From Agromyces humatus (lineage in GTDB: Bacteria > Actinomycetota > Actinomycetes > Actinomycetales > Microbacteriaceae), in NCBI RefSeq assembly GCF_021228295.1, contig NZ_JAJQPD010000003.1:1-64000 (forward strand): DNA of 64,000 nucleotides, read 5' to 3'. The first letter of the stretch is position 1, and each line of letters opens with the position of its first letter. The notes beneath the pieces were generated by a model. The model made no database searches, was not told the origin of the DNA, and saw nothing but the letters and a program-made list of their open reading frames with translations. The position numbers and the translations under genes are program-made. Shown piece by piece: positions 50,683 to 58,473 of this stretch.

Positions 50683-51923
50683 CGCCGGGCACGACGGTGG
50701 CGACCGGCCTCGACCTCATCCTCGATCGAATACATGACGTCGATGGCGCACAGACCGAGATCAACCGGGCTCATGCTCGCCAATGGGGCGCGCTGGCAGA
50801 ACTGATGCGACTCGCTCGCGCGAATCCGCATGTCTACCTGCGCGCCGAGGGCATGGCCCGGGCCGACGCGCTGAGGTTCGCTGAAGACGCTGCGGCGTTC
50901 GACGTCGGGCTGCGACTGCGGCTCTCGACCAACCGGGTGCGCTCGATTGCGCACAGCGCGCAGGTGCTCGAAGACCGGTTGCCGACACTGCACGCCGCAT
51001 TCGCAGCCGGTCACACCACGGTCGACCACGTCACCGCCGCAGTCGACCTCGTGATGGGATGGCACGACGATGCGGCGCTGCCCGAGTTCGATGAGAAGCT
51101 GGCGGCGGCCGCATCGAACTCGACGGCCTCGTCATTCCGTCTGCGGGCGCGCCGCCTGAAGCAGCGGCTGTTGCGAGAGCCCGCCGAGGTTCGTCACGCA
51201 CGCGCCTTCGCCGACCGACGCGTGTGGGTCGAGCCGACCGATGACGGAATGACCTTCATCCACGCCCTTGTTGCCGCACCCGACGCCGTACGCATCATCC
51301 AGCGGCTGAACGCCACTGCACGCGCCGAACAGCAGAAGAGCCGGCGCGGTGAAGCCGGCTGGCGTTCGCGAGATCAGATCCGTGCCGACCTCGCCGTCGC
51401 CTGGCTCGCGGGTGACGGCACACCGACCGCCGCAAAGGTTCGTCCGATGTTGCTCATTCCGTTGCTGTCCCTGCTCGGCGAAGGCGACCAACCGATCGAG
51501 CTGCCCGGGTACGGCAGCATCGATCGTGTCTCCGCGGCGCGGTTGTTCGCGAAGGCCCCGTCATTCCGCCGCGTCGCCACCGACCCGTTCACCGGTGAGA
51601 TCCTCGAGTACGACCGCACGCGGTATCGGCCCACGAAGGCTCAACGAGACTGGATCGCATTGCGATTCGAACAGTGCATCGATCCCAATTGCTCGCGGCC
51701 GGCCGACGACTCCGACGTCGACCACCTCGAAGAGTGGGTGCGCGATGTCGGCCCCACCAATGGCGACAACCTGTTCCCGCTCTGCGAAATCAGCAATCGC
51801 CGCAAGAACGTCAGCCGTGTCGCCTACCGACGACTGCCGAAGGGCCGAGTCTCGATCACCACGCCCACGGGATTCACGACCGTCTCAGAACCGACTGCGA
51901 TTCCCGAAGCGGCGCCGTTCTGA
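50679..51923 (+). CDS. DUF222/HNH endonuclease family protein with altered HNH end
   Basis: 414 residues. DUF222 region at about 15-300. The HNH part has CIDPNCSRP, DVDHLEEW (His), NGDNLFPLC (Asn), but the final HHRxKH of the motif reads SNRRKN, so the last His is lost and nuclease activity is doubtful. No own ribosome site; a leader peptide overlaps its start. The gene has an AT-rich promoter and lies between an intact response regulator and a remnant of a response-regulator tail, which suggests insertion. Confidence 0.85.
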   Translation: MTPGTTVATGLDLILDRIHDVDGAQTEINRAHARQWGALAELMRLARANPHVYLRAEGMARADALRFAEDAAAFDVGLRLRLSTNRVRSIAHSAQVLEDRLPTLHAAFAAGHTTVDHVTAAVDLVMGWHDDAALPEFDEKLAAAASNSTASSFRLRARRLKQRLLREPAEVRHARAFADRRVWVEPTDDGMTFIHALVAAPDAVRIIQRLNATARAEQQKSRRGEAGWRSRDQIRADLAVAWLAGDGTPTAAKVRPMLLIPLLSLLGEGDQPIELPGYGSIDRVSAARLFAKAPSFRRVATDPFTGEILEYDRTRYRPTKAQRDWIALRFEQCIDPNCSRPADDSDVDHLEEWVRDVGPTNGDNLFPLCEISNRRKNVSRVAYRRLPKGRVSITTPTGFTTVSEPTAIPEAAPF

Positions 51924-51926
51924 CAG

Positions 51927-52075
51927 CGTCCGCCGACATCGCGCGCCCCATGTAGGTCGGCGAGGCGACCGTGACGACCTACGTCGCGAACGTGCCCATG
52001 AAGCTCGGCGCGCGCGACCGAGTGCGCGCGATGGTGTACGCGTACGAGTACGGGGTCGTTCGGCAACGGTCCTGA
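51927..52075 (+). pseudogene. Remnant of a LuxR-type response-regulator C-terminus
   Basis: From just after the HNH stop, 51931-52075 aligns without gaps with 50349-50493, the end of the response-regulator gene, about three-quarters identical by eye. In that frame it reads SADIARPM, a stop (TAG at 51953, where the intact gene has Trp), then VGEATVTTYVANVPMKLGARDRV ending at the same stop position. It lacks receiver domain and start. Confidence 0.85.
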
Positions 52076-52101
52076 GGGAGCACGCTGCGAACAGAACGAA
52101 C

Positions 52102-52140
52102 AGAACCGACCGGCCGGATGGAGTCCGGCCGGTCGGTTCT
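52102..52140. terminator. Bidirectional terminator
   Basis: A perfect 17-bp stem (52102-52118 with 52124-52140) around TGGAG lies seven bases from the end of the leftward GH89 gene. Confidence 0.9.
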
Positions 52141-52146
52141 GCCGAA

Positions 52147-54888
52147 TCAGCCGCAGGTGACCTTTGCGTCAGCCCAGTCCGCACGGTCCCACCACTCGGC
52201 GCCGTGTCCCGGCAGCGACGCCGCCGCATTCGCGTCGACCTCGAGCGTGAGCGTCGAAACCCCCGTGACGTCGACCGACAGCGGCTTGGATACGCCGCCG
52301 GCCATCGCGCCCGAATCGAAGAGCTTTGTCCCGTCGCCGACGACCCGGAAGATCACGTTCGGGTAGGCATTCGGCTTGACCATGATGTCGTCGATGCCGA
52401 CGACGGCGGCGAACACCGAGCACTTGGCGCCCAGGTTGAACGAGACGGACATCGGCGCCTGCACGCCCAGGCCCTTCGCGTACTGCACGCCGGCGATACG
52501 CAGGGGCCCGCCGTCACCGGCCCCGGCCTGGCCGACCTCGCGGTCCCGTTCGATCGGCCCGTAGCCGCCCGGGATCGTCTCCGCTGAGAACTCGAGATCC
52601 GAGAGGAAATGCGTTCCGACGGCCGGCGGAGCGGGGATCGGGACCTCCGCGTCGACGTGCCGGACGAGCGCCTCGGCTGCAAGCGCCTCGATATCGCCCG
52701 ACGGCTCCGTCGCGAAGTCGCCCACGTCGGTCGACGTGGTGAATGCCGCACCGACGGTGTGCCAGTTGATGGCGACCGGGTTGCCGCCCTTCACCAACGC
52801 GGCGCGAAGCGAGTCGAAGTAATGCGACCACCGACCCTTGTAGTATGTGCCGACGAGGCCCTGGAACTCACGGTTCGCGTAGTCGTTCAGGCCCGCCTGC
52901 ACCGCGGATGCCTCGCCCCACGTCGTGATCACGGATCGCGCGTCGTACTCGAGGGCGTCGGCCTCCGCGTCATTGCCGGCCATCGCGCGGGCGTCGGCGA
53001 TCCACCGGCCGAGCAGGTTCTGCGGCTGCGTGCCGACGATTTCGTCCAGCAGGTCGATGTTCGAGAGCCATTCAGTCGTCAACGCGTCAAATTTCGCGAG
53101 ATCCCGGCTCTGGTAGGCGCGTCGCACCTGCGGAAGCAGCGTTCGCGAGGTGTTCGAGACGACCTGCCGCGAGACATCCATCAGGTCGTATCGGAACGCC
53201 GCGTTGTCGATGCGGTCGGATGCCGCGACGAGGTGTTCGAGCGCGACCGCGAACTCCGCGAGGTCGTACGCCGCCGAACCGGGCGACCACGACGCAGCCG
53301 TCGTCTTCGTCAGCGACGGGGCGGCACCGAAGAGCCCATCGTGCGCCTCGCTGTAGCCGCTATTTTTCGGCAGCGTGTAGGCCGTCTCTGCAATCACGCG
53401 CCATGCCGCCTTCGCGTCGTCATCGGCGACGCCGTATCGGCGGAACGTCCAGTCGTCGAACCATGCGCCGACATCGACGGGACCGTCACGCCAGGCGAGA
53501 CCGGCGAAGAAGTCGATCGCGGCGGGGTTGTTGAGCCCGCCCTCGGGCATCGCAGCAATGCCGTCGACGGCGCTGCCCTCCTGATCGCGCCACGCCCAGT
53601 ACCGCTCGTTCCAGGTCGAGAGTTCCGCGCCGATGGTCGAGTGCCCGCCGAAGTTCCAGATGGTTCCGAAGGCGTAGGGAACGCCGCTCCATTGCTCCTC
53701 GAGGCCGCCTCGACCGTCATAGCGATCGGAGAGTCCGTCGACGATGAAGGTCGTCTCGGGGTTCACTGCTGCCGCGACGTCCTTCGGCGGGTTGTTCTGC
53801 CAACCGAGGAACACCCAGAGCGCTCCTGGATGCGCCGACTGCAGTGCGGACTCGATGGCGCGCGTCGCCGCGGGCACATCGACCGAGCCGCGGCGACCTC
53901 CCTCGTGGAGCACGTCCATCTTGTACATCGTCGAAGCGCCGAGCAGTTCTTCGGAAGTCGAGTAGAACGAATCGGCGAGCGCGCTGAACACACCTGAGTT
54001 CGGGTCGAGCCAGTCGGGCCGGGTGAAGCCGACCCAGCCGCCCTGCGGTTCGATCCTGGCGTCGGCGTTCCGCTCAGCGAACGCGGAGGGCACCGTGCCG
54101 AAGTAGCCCGGCAGCACGGGCACCATGTCGAGCTCACGGAGACGATCGGCGATCTTCCGCCCGAGCGCCGCCCGCTCTTCGAGCACGTGCTCGCTGATGC
54201 CCGAGGGGTACCCGGACATGTTCTGCAGCAGCCACCAGGGCTGGTGCGCGGGCAGCGGGATCCATGCCCGCATCTCCTCTGCCGTGTACCCGAACTCCTG
54301 GAACACCTCGTAGTAGACCGCCTCGGAGCCGACGGGCATGAAGACCTCGTTGAAGCCGAGCGCGGCGAGCTCGTCGATCTCGGCCTCCCACTGCTCCCAG
54401 CTGCGGTAGGCGCCCGTGTACCCGTCTTCCGTGTCGTTCCCGTAGAAGCGGTGCGTGACGTTCGCGGTTGACGTGATCGTCTCCTCGGGCAGTGGCAGCT
54501 CACCGCCTGGCTCGACGTTCCGAACGTTCCACGACACGGACTGCCCGATAGTGCCGAGGTAGGCGTTCAGGCCGGCGACGGCGGTCGCGGCGGTCGTCGC
54601 CGCGATGCGAATACGGCCGCCGACGGCACGAACCGTGTACGTGTCGGGCTGTACTTCGACGTCGTCGTCGACGTCGAACTCGACGAAGTCGAGCGCGTCG
54701 GCCGACGACCCGATCAGACGCTCGGCCGAGTCGCGTGCCGACTCGAAGCCGTGGTGGGTGAGAGCCTTGCGATCGGCCGCAGGAGTCGAACCCGGATCGG
54801 CCTCAGCGGCACCGACACCGACCGGGATCAAGAGGACGGAGGCGACAGCGGCGACGACGAGTCGCCGCGCCGACATGAGACGTGGCAT
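52147..54888 (-). CDS. Secreted GH89 alpha-N-acetylglucosaminidase with NPCBM domain
   Basis: 913 residues; ATG at 54888 with GGAAAGG upstream. Signal peptide (cut near AAEA). N-terminal alpha/beta domain (about 30-140), then the GH89 catalytic barrel: HRFYGNDTEDGYTGAYRSWEQWE, ALGFNEVFMPVGSEAVYYEVF, WIPLPAHQPWWLLQNM, MYKMDVLHEGG, YAFGTIWNFGGHS and AAMPEGGLNNP, whose Glu matches the nucleophile. A helical domain follows and the last 150 residues are an NPCBM-type sugar-binding domain. It removes terminal alpha-GlcNAc, as on mucin or heparan-type glycans. Divergent from a ROK repressor. Confidence 0.93.
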   Translation of the reverse strand: MPRLMSARRLVVAAVASVLLIPVGVGAAEADPGSTPAADRKALTHHGFESARDSAERLIGSSADALDFVEFDVDDDVEVQPDTYTVRAVGGRIRIAATTAATAVAGLNAYLGTIGQSVSWNVRNVEPGGELPLPEETITSTANVTHRFYGNDTEDGYTGAYRSWEQWEAEIDELAALGFNEVFMPVGSEAVYYEVFQEFGYTAEEMRAWIPLPAHQPWWLLQNMSGYPSGISEHVLEERAALGRKIADRLRELDMVPVLPGYFGTVPSAFAERNADARIEPQGGWVGFTRPDWLDPNSGVFSALADSFYSTSEELLGASTMYKMDVLHEGGRRGSVDVPAATRAIESALQSAHPGALWVFLGWQNNPPKDVAAAVNPETTFIVDGLSDRYDGRGGLEEQWSGVPYAFGTIWNFGGHSTIGAELSTWNERYWAWRDQEGSAVDGIAAMPEGGLNNPAAIDFFAGLAWRDGPVDVGAWFDDWTFRRYGVADDDAKAAWRVIAETAYTLPKNSGYSEAHDGLFGAAPSLTKTTAASWSPGSAAYDLAEFAVALEHLVAASDRIDNAAFRYDLMDVSRQVVSNTSRTLLPQVRRAYQSRDLAKFDALTTEWLSNIDLLDEIVGTQPQNLLGRWIADARAMAGNDAEADALEYDARSVITTWGEASAVQAGLNDYANREFQGLVGTYYKGRWSHYFDSLRAALVKGGNPVAINWHTVGAAFTTSTDVGDFATEPSGDIEALAAEALVRHVDAEVPIPAPPAVGTHFLSDLEFSAETIPGGYGPIERDREVGQAGAGDGGPLRIAGVQYAKGLGVQAPMSVSFNLGAKCSVFAAVVGIDDIMVKPNAYPNVIFRVVGDGTKLFDSGAMAGGVSKPLSVDVTGVSTLTLEVDANAAASLPGHGAEWWDRADWADAKVTCG

Positions 54889-54976
54889 GCGCGTACCTTT
54901 CCGCGAGGGGTGCCGCCCGGGCGGATCGCGACGGTGCGGTTCGGCCAGCAAACCAGATCCCACCACCATTTCGCAA

Positions 54977-55005
54977 TGACAATACGTAAATACCGTTCGT
55001 AAACT
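54977..55005 (+). promoter_or_regulatory. ROK gene promoter with direct repeats
   Basis: TGACAA (54977-54982) and TAAACT (55000-55005) are 17 bases apart. Two CGTAAA repeats (54985-54990 and 54998-55003), 13 bases apart, overlap it and may be the regulator's binding site. This is the only AT-rich part of the divergent gap. Confidence 0.5.
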
Positions 55006-55035
55006 ACACTTGCGGCTGAGCACGACGGGAGCACG

Positions 55036-56229
55036 ATGCACGATCAGGGCACGGCAGTCGGTACCGCACGGCTGAAGCAGTTGAACACCGACCGCGTCAT
55101 GAACGAACTGCGCCGCCGCGAGGAGCCTGTGCGCATCGTCGAACTCGCTCACTCGATCGGGCTCGCCCGCCCGACCGTTGCCCAGATCGTCGAGGAGCTC
55201 ACCGGTCGGGGCTGGTTGTCGCACCACGAGCCCATCGAATCACTCGGTCGCCCGGCGGTCCGCGTCGCGGTCAATCGCCGCCGCTTCCCCGTGATCGGCA
55301 TCGATCTCGGCGCGCACCGGGTCGCCGTGCGGCTGTGCGATGCCGGCGGGGCACCCCTCGCCACAGCGGAGATCCGCCATTCGACGACCGACGGACGAGA
55401 GCTCCTGAAGATCGCCGGCGCCGCGATCTCGAAGGTCACGGCCGAAGCGCACGTCGACGCCGACGAGATCTCGGTGACCACCGCTGCGAGTGTCGGAATC
55501 GTCGACCATCGCAGCGGTCGAGTGCGTTACGTACGCGGAATCGACAAATGGTCCGAACTCGACCTCGTCGCCGAGCTCAGCGCACTGGTCGGCGGTGTCG
55601 TCGCGATCGACAACGACGCGAACCTCGCAGCACAGGCGATGCTCGCTGACGACCAGCCGTCCGCGTCGTTCCTCACGATCCAATGGGGGGCCCGCCTGGG
55701 TGCCGGACTCGTGCTCGATCGGCGGCTATACCACGGCGTGAGCTCTGCCGCCGGAGAGATCGGGGCACTGCGAGTGCGCGACGCCTGGAGCAGGGAGTGG
55801 TCGAGCCTCGAGGGCGCGGTCGGCGCGGCTCGGATCGCCGAGGTCGCCCGCCTCGAGGCGGCGCGCGACCCGAACGGAACGTTCGCGCGCGATATCGTCG
55901 ACATCGACGCCACGGAGTACGTCTTCCGCCGGGCGAGCGAGGGCAACCGCACCGCCATCGATGTGGTCGAACGCATCGCGGGCGTCGCCGCCGAGGCACT
56001 GGCCCCGATCTGCCTCGCGCTCGACCTCGACCGGGTCTACATCACGGGCGGCATCGCACGGGCCGGCGCCGTGCTCACGAACGCGGTCGAGCGTGGGCTC
56101 AACGAGATCAGCCGGGTGCCCATCTCCGTGCTGGTCTCACCGTACGCCGAAGACACCGTCGTGCACGGCGCTGTCGCGGCCTCAGTCGAGCGCCTGTGGG
56201 ACGAACTCGTCGACGTGAGGACCTGCTGA
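55036..56229 (+). CDS. ROK-family transcriptional repressor
   Basis: 397 residues. N-terminal winged helix (about 15-75, RVMNELRRREEPVRIVELAHSIGLARPTVAQIVEELTGRGWL) and a ROK sugar-kinase-like domain: VIGIDLGAHRVAVRL, VAIDNDANLAAQAM, GARLGAGLVLDRRLYHG, SSAAGEIGALRV. The usual zinc-binding cysteine cluster after this motif is missing, so it probably does not bind zinc. It should sense an amino sugar released by the GH89 enzyme and control that gene; the link is contextual. Confidence 0.92.
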   Translation: MHDQGTAVGTARLKQLNTDRVMNELRRREEPVRIVELAHSIGLARPTVAQIVEELTGRGWLSHHEPIESLGRPAVRVAVNRRRFPVIGIDLGAHRVAVRLCDAGGAPLATAEIRHSTTDGRELLKIAGAAISKVTAEAHVDADEISVTTAASVGIVDHRSGRVRYVRGIDKWSELDLVAELSALVGGVVAIDNDANLAAQAMLADDQPSASFLTIQWGARLGAGLVLDRRLYHGVSSAAGEIGALRVRDAWSREWSSLEGAVGAARIAEVARLEAARDPNGTFARDIVDIDATEYVFRRASEGNRTAIDVVERIAGVAAEALAPICLALDLDRVYITGGIARAGAVLTNAVERGLNEISRVPISVLVSPYAEDTVVHGAVAASVERLWDELVDVRTC

Positions 56230-56265
56230 TCCGGGCAGGAACGCCGCACTTCGAGAGGCGCGCGA

Positions 56266-56830
56266 TCAGCTCGGCAGCGCACTCCCCACGGCGTGGAGTG
56301 CGCCGCGCGCCGCGGCGATCGCCGGGTTGTTCTCGCTTCCGCTGCGAAGCGCGAGTCGGATGGCACGACGGCCTCCGCTGGGCAGCAGGTTGCACGCCGC
56401 GGCGCCGGTCGCGATGAGCCCGGCAGAAACGCGACGGCCTGGCCCCGCGTGACGAGCTGCGCGTGGAGGAGCACGTCGACGGATTTCGAAGGCGACGTTC
56501 GGCTCGAAGCCCGCGGTGCGACAGGCCGCGACGGCCCAGTCCCTCGATCGCGTGCCGGGCGGCTCCATCGCCCAGCGTGCGCCGGCGAGCTCGGCCAGCG
56601 TGGTCGCCGGGCGTCGCGGGGTGCGGCGATCAGCATGGGGTCGTCGGCGAAGTGCTCGGTGCGGATGTTGGTGATCGGCGCGACGGGCGCTCCGGGGTAC
56701 TCCTCGTAGGGCACCAGGTCGACGTCGCGTGCGAGCAGTGCCGGGAGGGCGTGCTCGGCGGCGCCCACGCCGCCCACGAATGGGTCACGCTCGACTCGCT
56801 TCGAGCCGTCACCGCCACGCTCGACCGCAC
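56266..56830 (-). pseudogene. Decayed LysR-type regulator, effector domain only
   Basis: Pieces of a LysR effector domain appear in sequence order but in changing minus-strand frames: AEHALPALLARDVDLVPYEEYPG ... FADDPMLIAAP (about 56760-56625), LAELAGARWAMEPPGTRSRDW ... CRTAGFEPNVAFE (about 56615-56495), VDVLLHAQLVTRGQAVAFLPG (about 56490-56425) and LIATGAAACNLLPSGG to the stop at 56266. At least three frameshifts are needed and the DNA-binding half is gone. Confidence 0.7.
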
Positions 56831-56904
56831 GATCCGGCGCTACGTCGCCCGAAAAGCCGCTGCATCGGAACAGGGGTTGACGCGGCATCCGCCTGCTCGT
56901 ACAG

Positions 56905-56928
56905 TTAAGGAATTCATTAATTAAGGAG
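56905..56928 (+). promoter_or_regulatory. AT-rich operator-like region and ribosome site of the ArsR gene
   Basis: Direct repeats TTAAGGA (56905-56911 and 56921-56927) flank a TTAATTAA palindrome (56917-56924). AAGGAG at 56923-56928 is eight bases before the ATG. Confidence 0.5.
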
Positions 56929-56936
56929 TTGCTTAC

Positions 56937-57275
56937 ATGGCGCAGGTCGAAGACGAGCTCAGCCTCGTGTTCCAGGCGCTCGCCGATCCGACACGACGCG
57001 CGATCATCTCGCGCCTGCGTGGCGGGCCGACGACCGTCGGCGAACTGGCCGAGCCGTTCTCGATGAGCCGACCGGCGATCTCGCAGCACCTCAAGGTGCT
57101 CGAGCGTGCCGGGCTCATCGAACGCACGGCCGACGCACAATGGCGCCGCTGCACCCTTCGCACCGAACCGCTCGACGACGCATCCGCCTGGGTCGACCGG
57201 CACCGCGACGAGTGGAACGAGCGCTTCGACCTGCTCGACGAGCGACTGCGCCGACTCAAGGACTCCGCGAATTGA
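56937..57275 (+). CDS. ArsR-type winged-helix regulator
   Basis: 112 residues: VFQALADPTRRAIISRLRGGPTTVGELAEPFSMSRPAISQHLKVLERAGLIER is the standard ArsR/SmtB reader. No metal-binding cysteines are present. It belongs to the group always found beside an AHSA1/SRPBCC gene, as here, and presumably controls this operon. Confidence 0.93.
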   Translation: MAQVEDELSLVFQALADPTRRAIISRLRGGPTTVGELAEPFSMSRPAISQHLKVLERAGLIERTADAQWRRCTLRTEPLDDASAWVDRHRDEWNERFDLLDERLRRLKDSAN

Positions 57276-57287
57276 AGGGAACGGCCG

Positions 57288-57788
57288 ATGCCTGAACAGA
57301 CCAGCACCGAACAGACCAGCACCGAACAGAGCGCCACCACGCGCAGGCAGTTCACGATCACCCGCGTCTTCGACGCCCCCCGCGACCTCGTCTGGCAGGC
57401 GTGGACGACCGAGGCCGACGCCGTCGAATGGTGGCACCCTCGCGGCATCGAGATCAAGCCGGGCAGCGTCTCCGTCGACGCCCGCGTCGGGGGCCGCTAC
57501 ACCTACACGATGGTGAACCCGGCCGATGGGCAGGAGTACCCGACGGCCGGCGTCTACCGCGAGGTCACGCCGCCCGAGCGCCTCGTGTACACCTGGGGAT
57601 CGCCGGGCGACGCCGATGACGAGGTACCGGTCATCACCGTCGAGCTCCGCGAACTGCCCGATGATCGCACCGAGATACGGTTCCACCTCGTCGGCATCGA
57701 CGGCGCCCCCGGCGATGAGAACGTGTACGACGGATGGGACTCCGCGTTCGACCTGCTCGCCGAGCAGCTCGCAGAGGCGGCCGGGTGA
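57288..57788 (+). CDS. SRPBCC (AHSA1-like) domain protein
   Basis: 166 residues, 12 bases after the ArsR stop. A short repeated N-terminus (EQTSTEQTSTEQ, from a 15-base duplication) precedes the helix-grip fold: FTITRVFDAPRDLVWQAWTTEADAVEWWHPRG, VGGRYTYTMV, GVYREVTPPERLVYTWG, ENVYDGWDSAFDLLAEQL. The family binds hydrophobic ligands; its role with ArsR partners is unknown. Confidence 0.92.
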   Translation: MPEQTSTEQTSTEQSATTRRQFTITRVFDAPRDLVWQAWTTEADAVEWWHPRGIEIKPGSVSVDARVGGRYTYTMVNPADGQEYPTAGVYREVTPPERLVYTWGSPGDADDEVPVITVELRELPDDRTEIRFHLVGIDGAPGDENVYDGWDSAFDLLAEQLAEAAG

Positions 57789-58348
57789 TGGGCCGCCTCA
57801 TCGTCGAGCAGATCGTGAGCGTCGACGGCTACGCGGCCGACCCCGAGGGCGGCATCGGCTTCTTCGAGGCGGTCGATGAGGTCGACTCGAACGACGCCGA
57901 CCAGCTCGCGTTCCTCGAGCACGTCGATGCGATCCTCCTTGGCGCGAACACCTACCGCATGTTCGCGGAGTATTGGCCGCAGGCCGACCCCGAGGTCGAA
58001 CGGGTGGCCGAGCCGATCAACCGCCTACCGAAGTTCGTCGTATCGAACGCCCTGACGAATGCTCGGTGGGGCGCCGGCGAGGTCGAGATCCTCCGAGGCG
58101 ACGGGGCCGAAGCGGCCGCCGCGCTGAAGGAGCGCTTCTCCGCCATCGTCGTCTGGGGCAGCCTCACGCTGGCGGACTCGCTGTTCGAAGCCGGGCTCGT
58201 CGACGAACTCCGCCTGCGCGTCGTCCCGGTGCTCATCGGTGAAGGGCGCTCGTTCACCCCCGCGAAGCTGGGTGAGCGGCGGCTCGAGCTCGATCACATG
58301 GTGACGCACCCCAGCGGTCACGTCGGCATGGAGTATCGCGTGCGCTGA
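57788..58348 (+). CDS. Dihydrofolate reductase-like (RibD C-terminal domain) protein
   Basis: 186 residues; ATG overlaps the previous stop (TGATG), with a GTG one codon earlier. MGRLIVEQIVSVDGYAADPEGG, AILLGANTYRMFAEYWPQ, SAIVVWGSLTLADSLFEAGLVDELRLRVVPVLIGEGRS are typical of the YyaP/YqjY-like branch, which binds NADPH. The reaction is unknown. Third gene of the arsR operon. Confidence 0.9.
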   Translation: MGRLIVEQIVSVDGYAADPEGGIGFFEAVDEVDSNDADQLAFLEHVDAILLGANTYRMFAEYWPQADPEVERVAEPINRLPKFVVSNALTNARWGAGEVEILRGDGAEAAAALKERFSAIVVWGSLTLADSLFEAGLVDELRLRVVPVLIGEGRSFTPAKLGERRLELDHMVTHPSGHVGMEYRVR

Positions 58349-58398
58349 TGCCCCCGGGTCCGCCGTGGAGTGATCGGCGGCGAGTGCGGGAGGGGCCC

Positions 58399-58414
58399 TC
58401 CGTCACGCGGCGGA
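58399..58414. promoter_or_regulatory. Predicted response-regulator site 1 of the NatAB operon
   Basis: TCCGTCACGCGGCGGA matches the inverted form of the 48309 site at 14 of 16 positions. It lies ten bases upstream of site 2. Confidence 0.5.
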
Positions 58415-58423
58415 GCCCGAAGA

Positions 58424-58439
58424 CCCGTCGTGCGGCGGA
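58424..58439. promoter_or_regulatory. Predicted response-regulator site 2 of the NatAB operon
   Basis: CCCGTCGTGCGGCGGA differs at one position from the reverse complement of the 48309-48324 site and sits at the same distance (22 bases) from its -10 box. Confidence 0.65.
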
Positions 58440-58461
58440 TGCCCCGTCCTCGCGACATCCG

Positions 58462-58467
58462 TAGCGT
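58462..58467 (+). promoter_or_regulatory. -10 element of the NatAB operon, leaderless
   Basis: TAGCGT ends six bases before the ATG at 58474. Confidence 0.5.
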
Positions 58468-58473
58468 GAGGGC

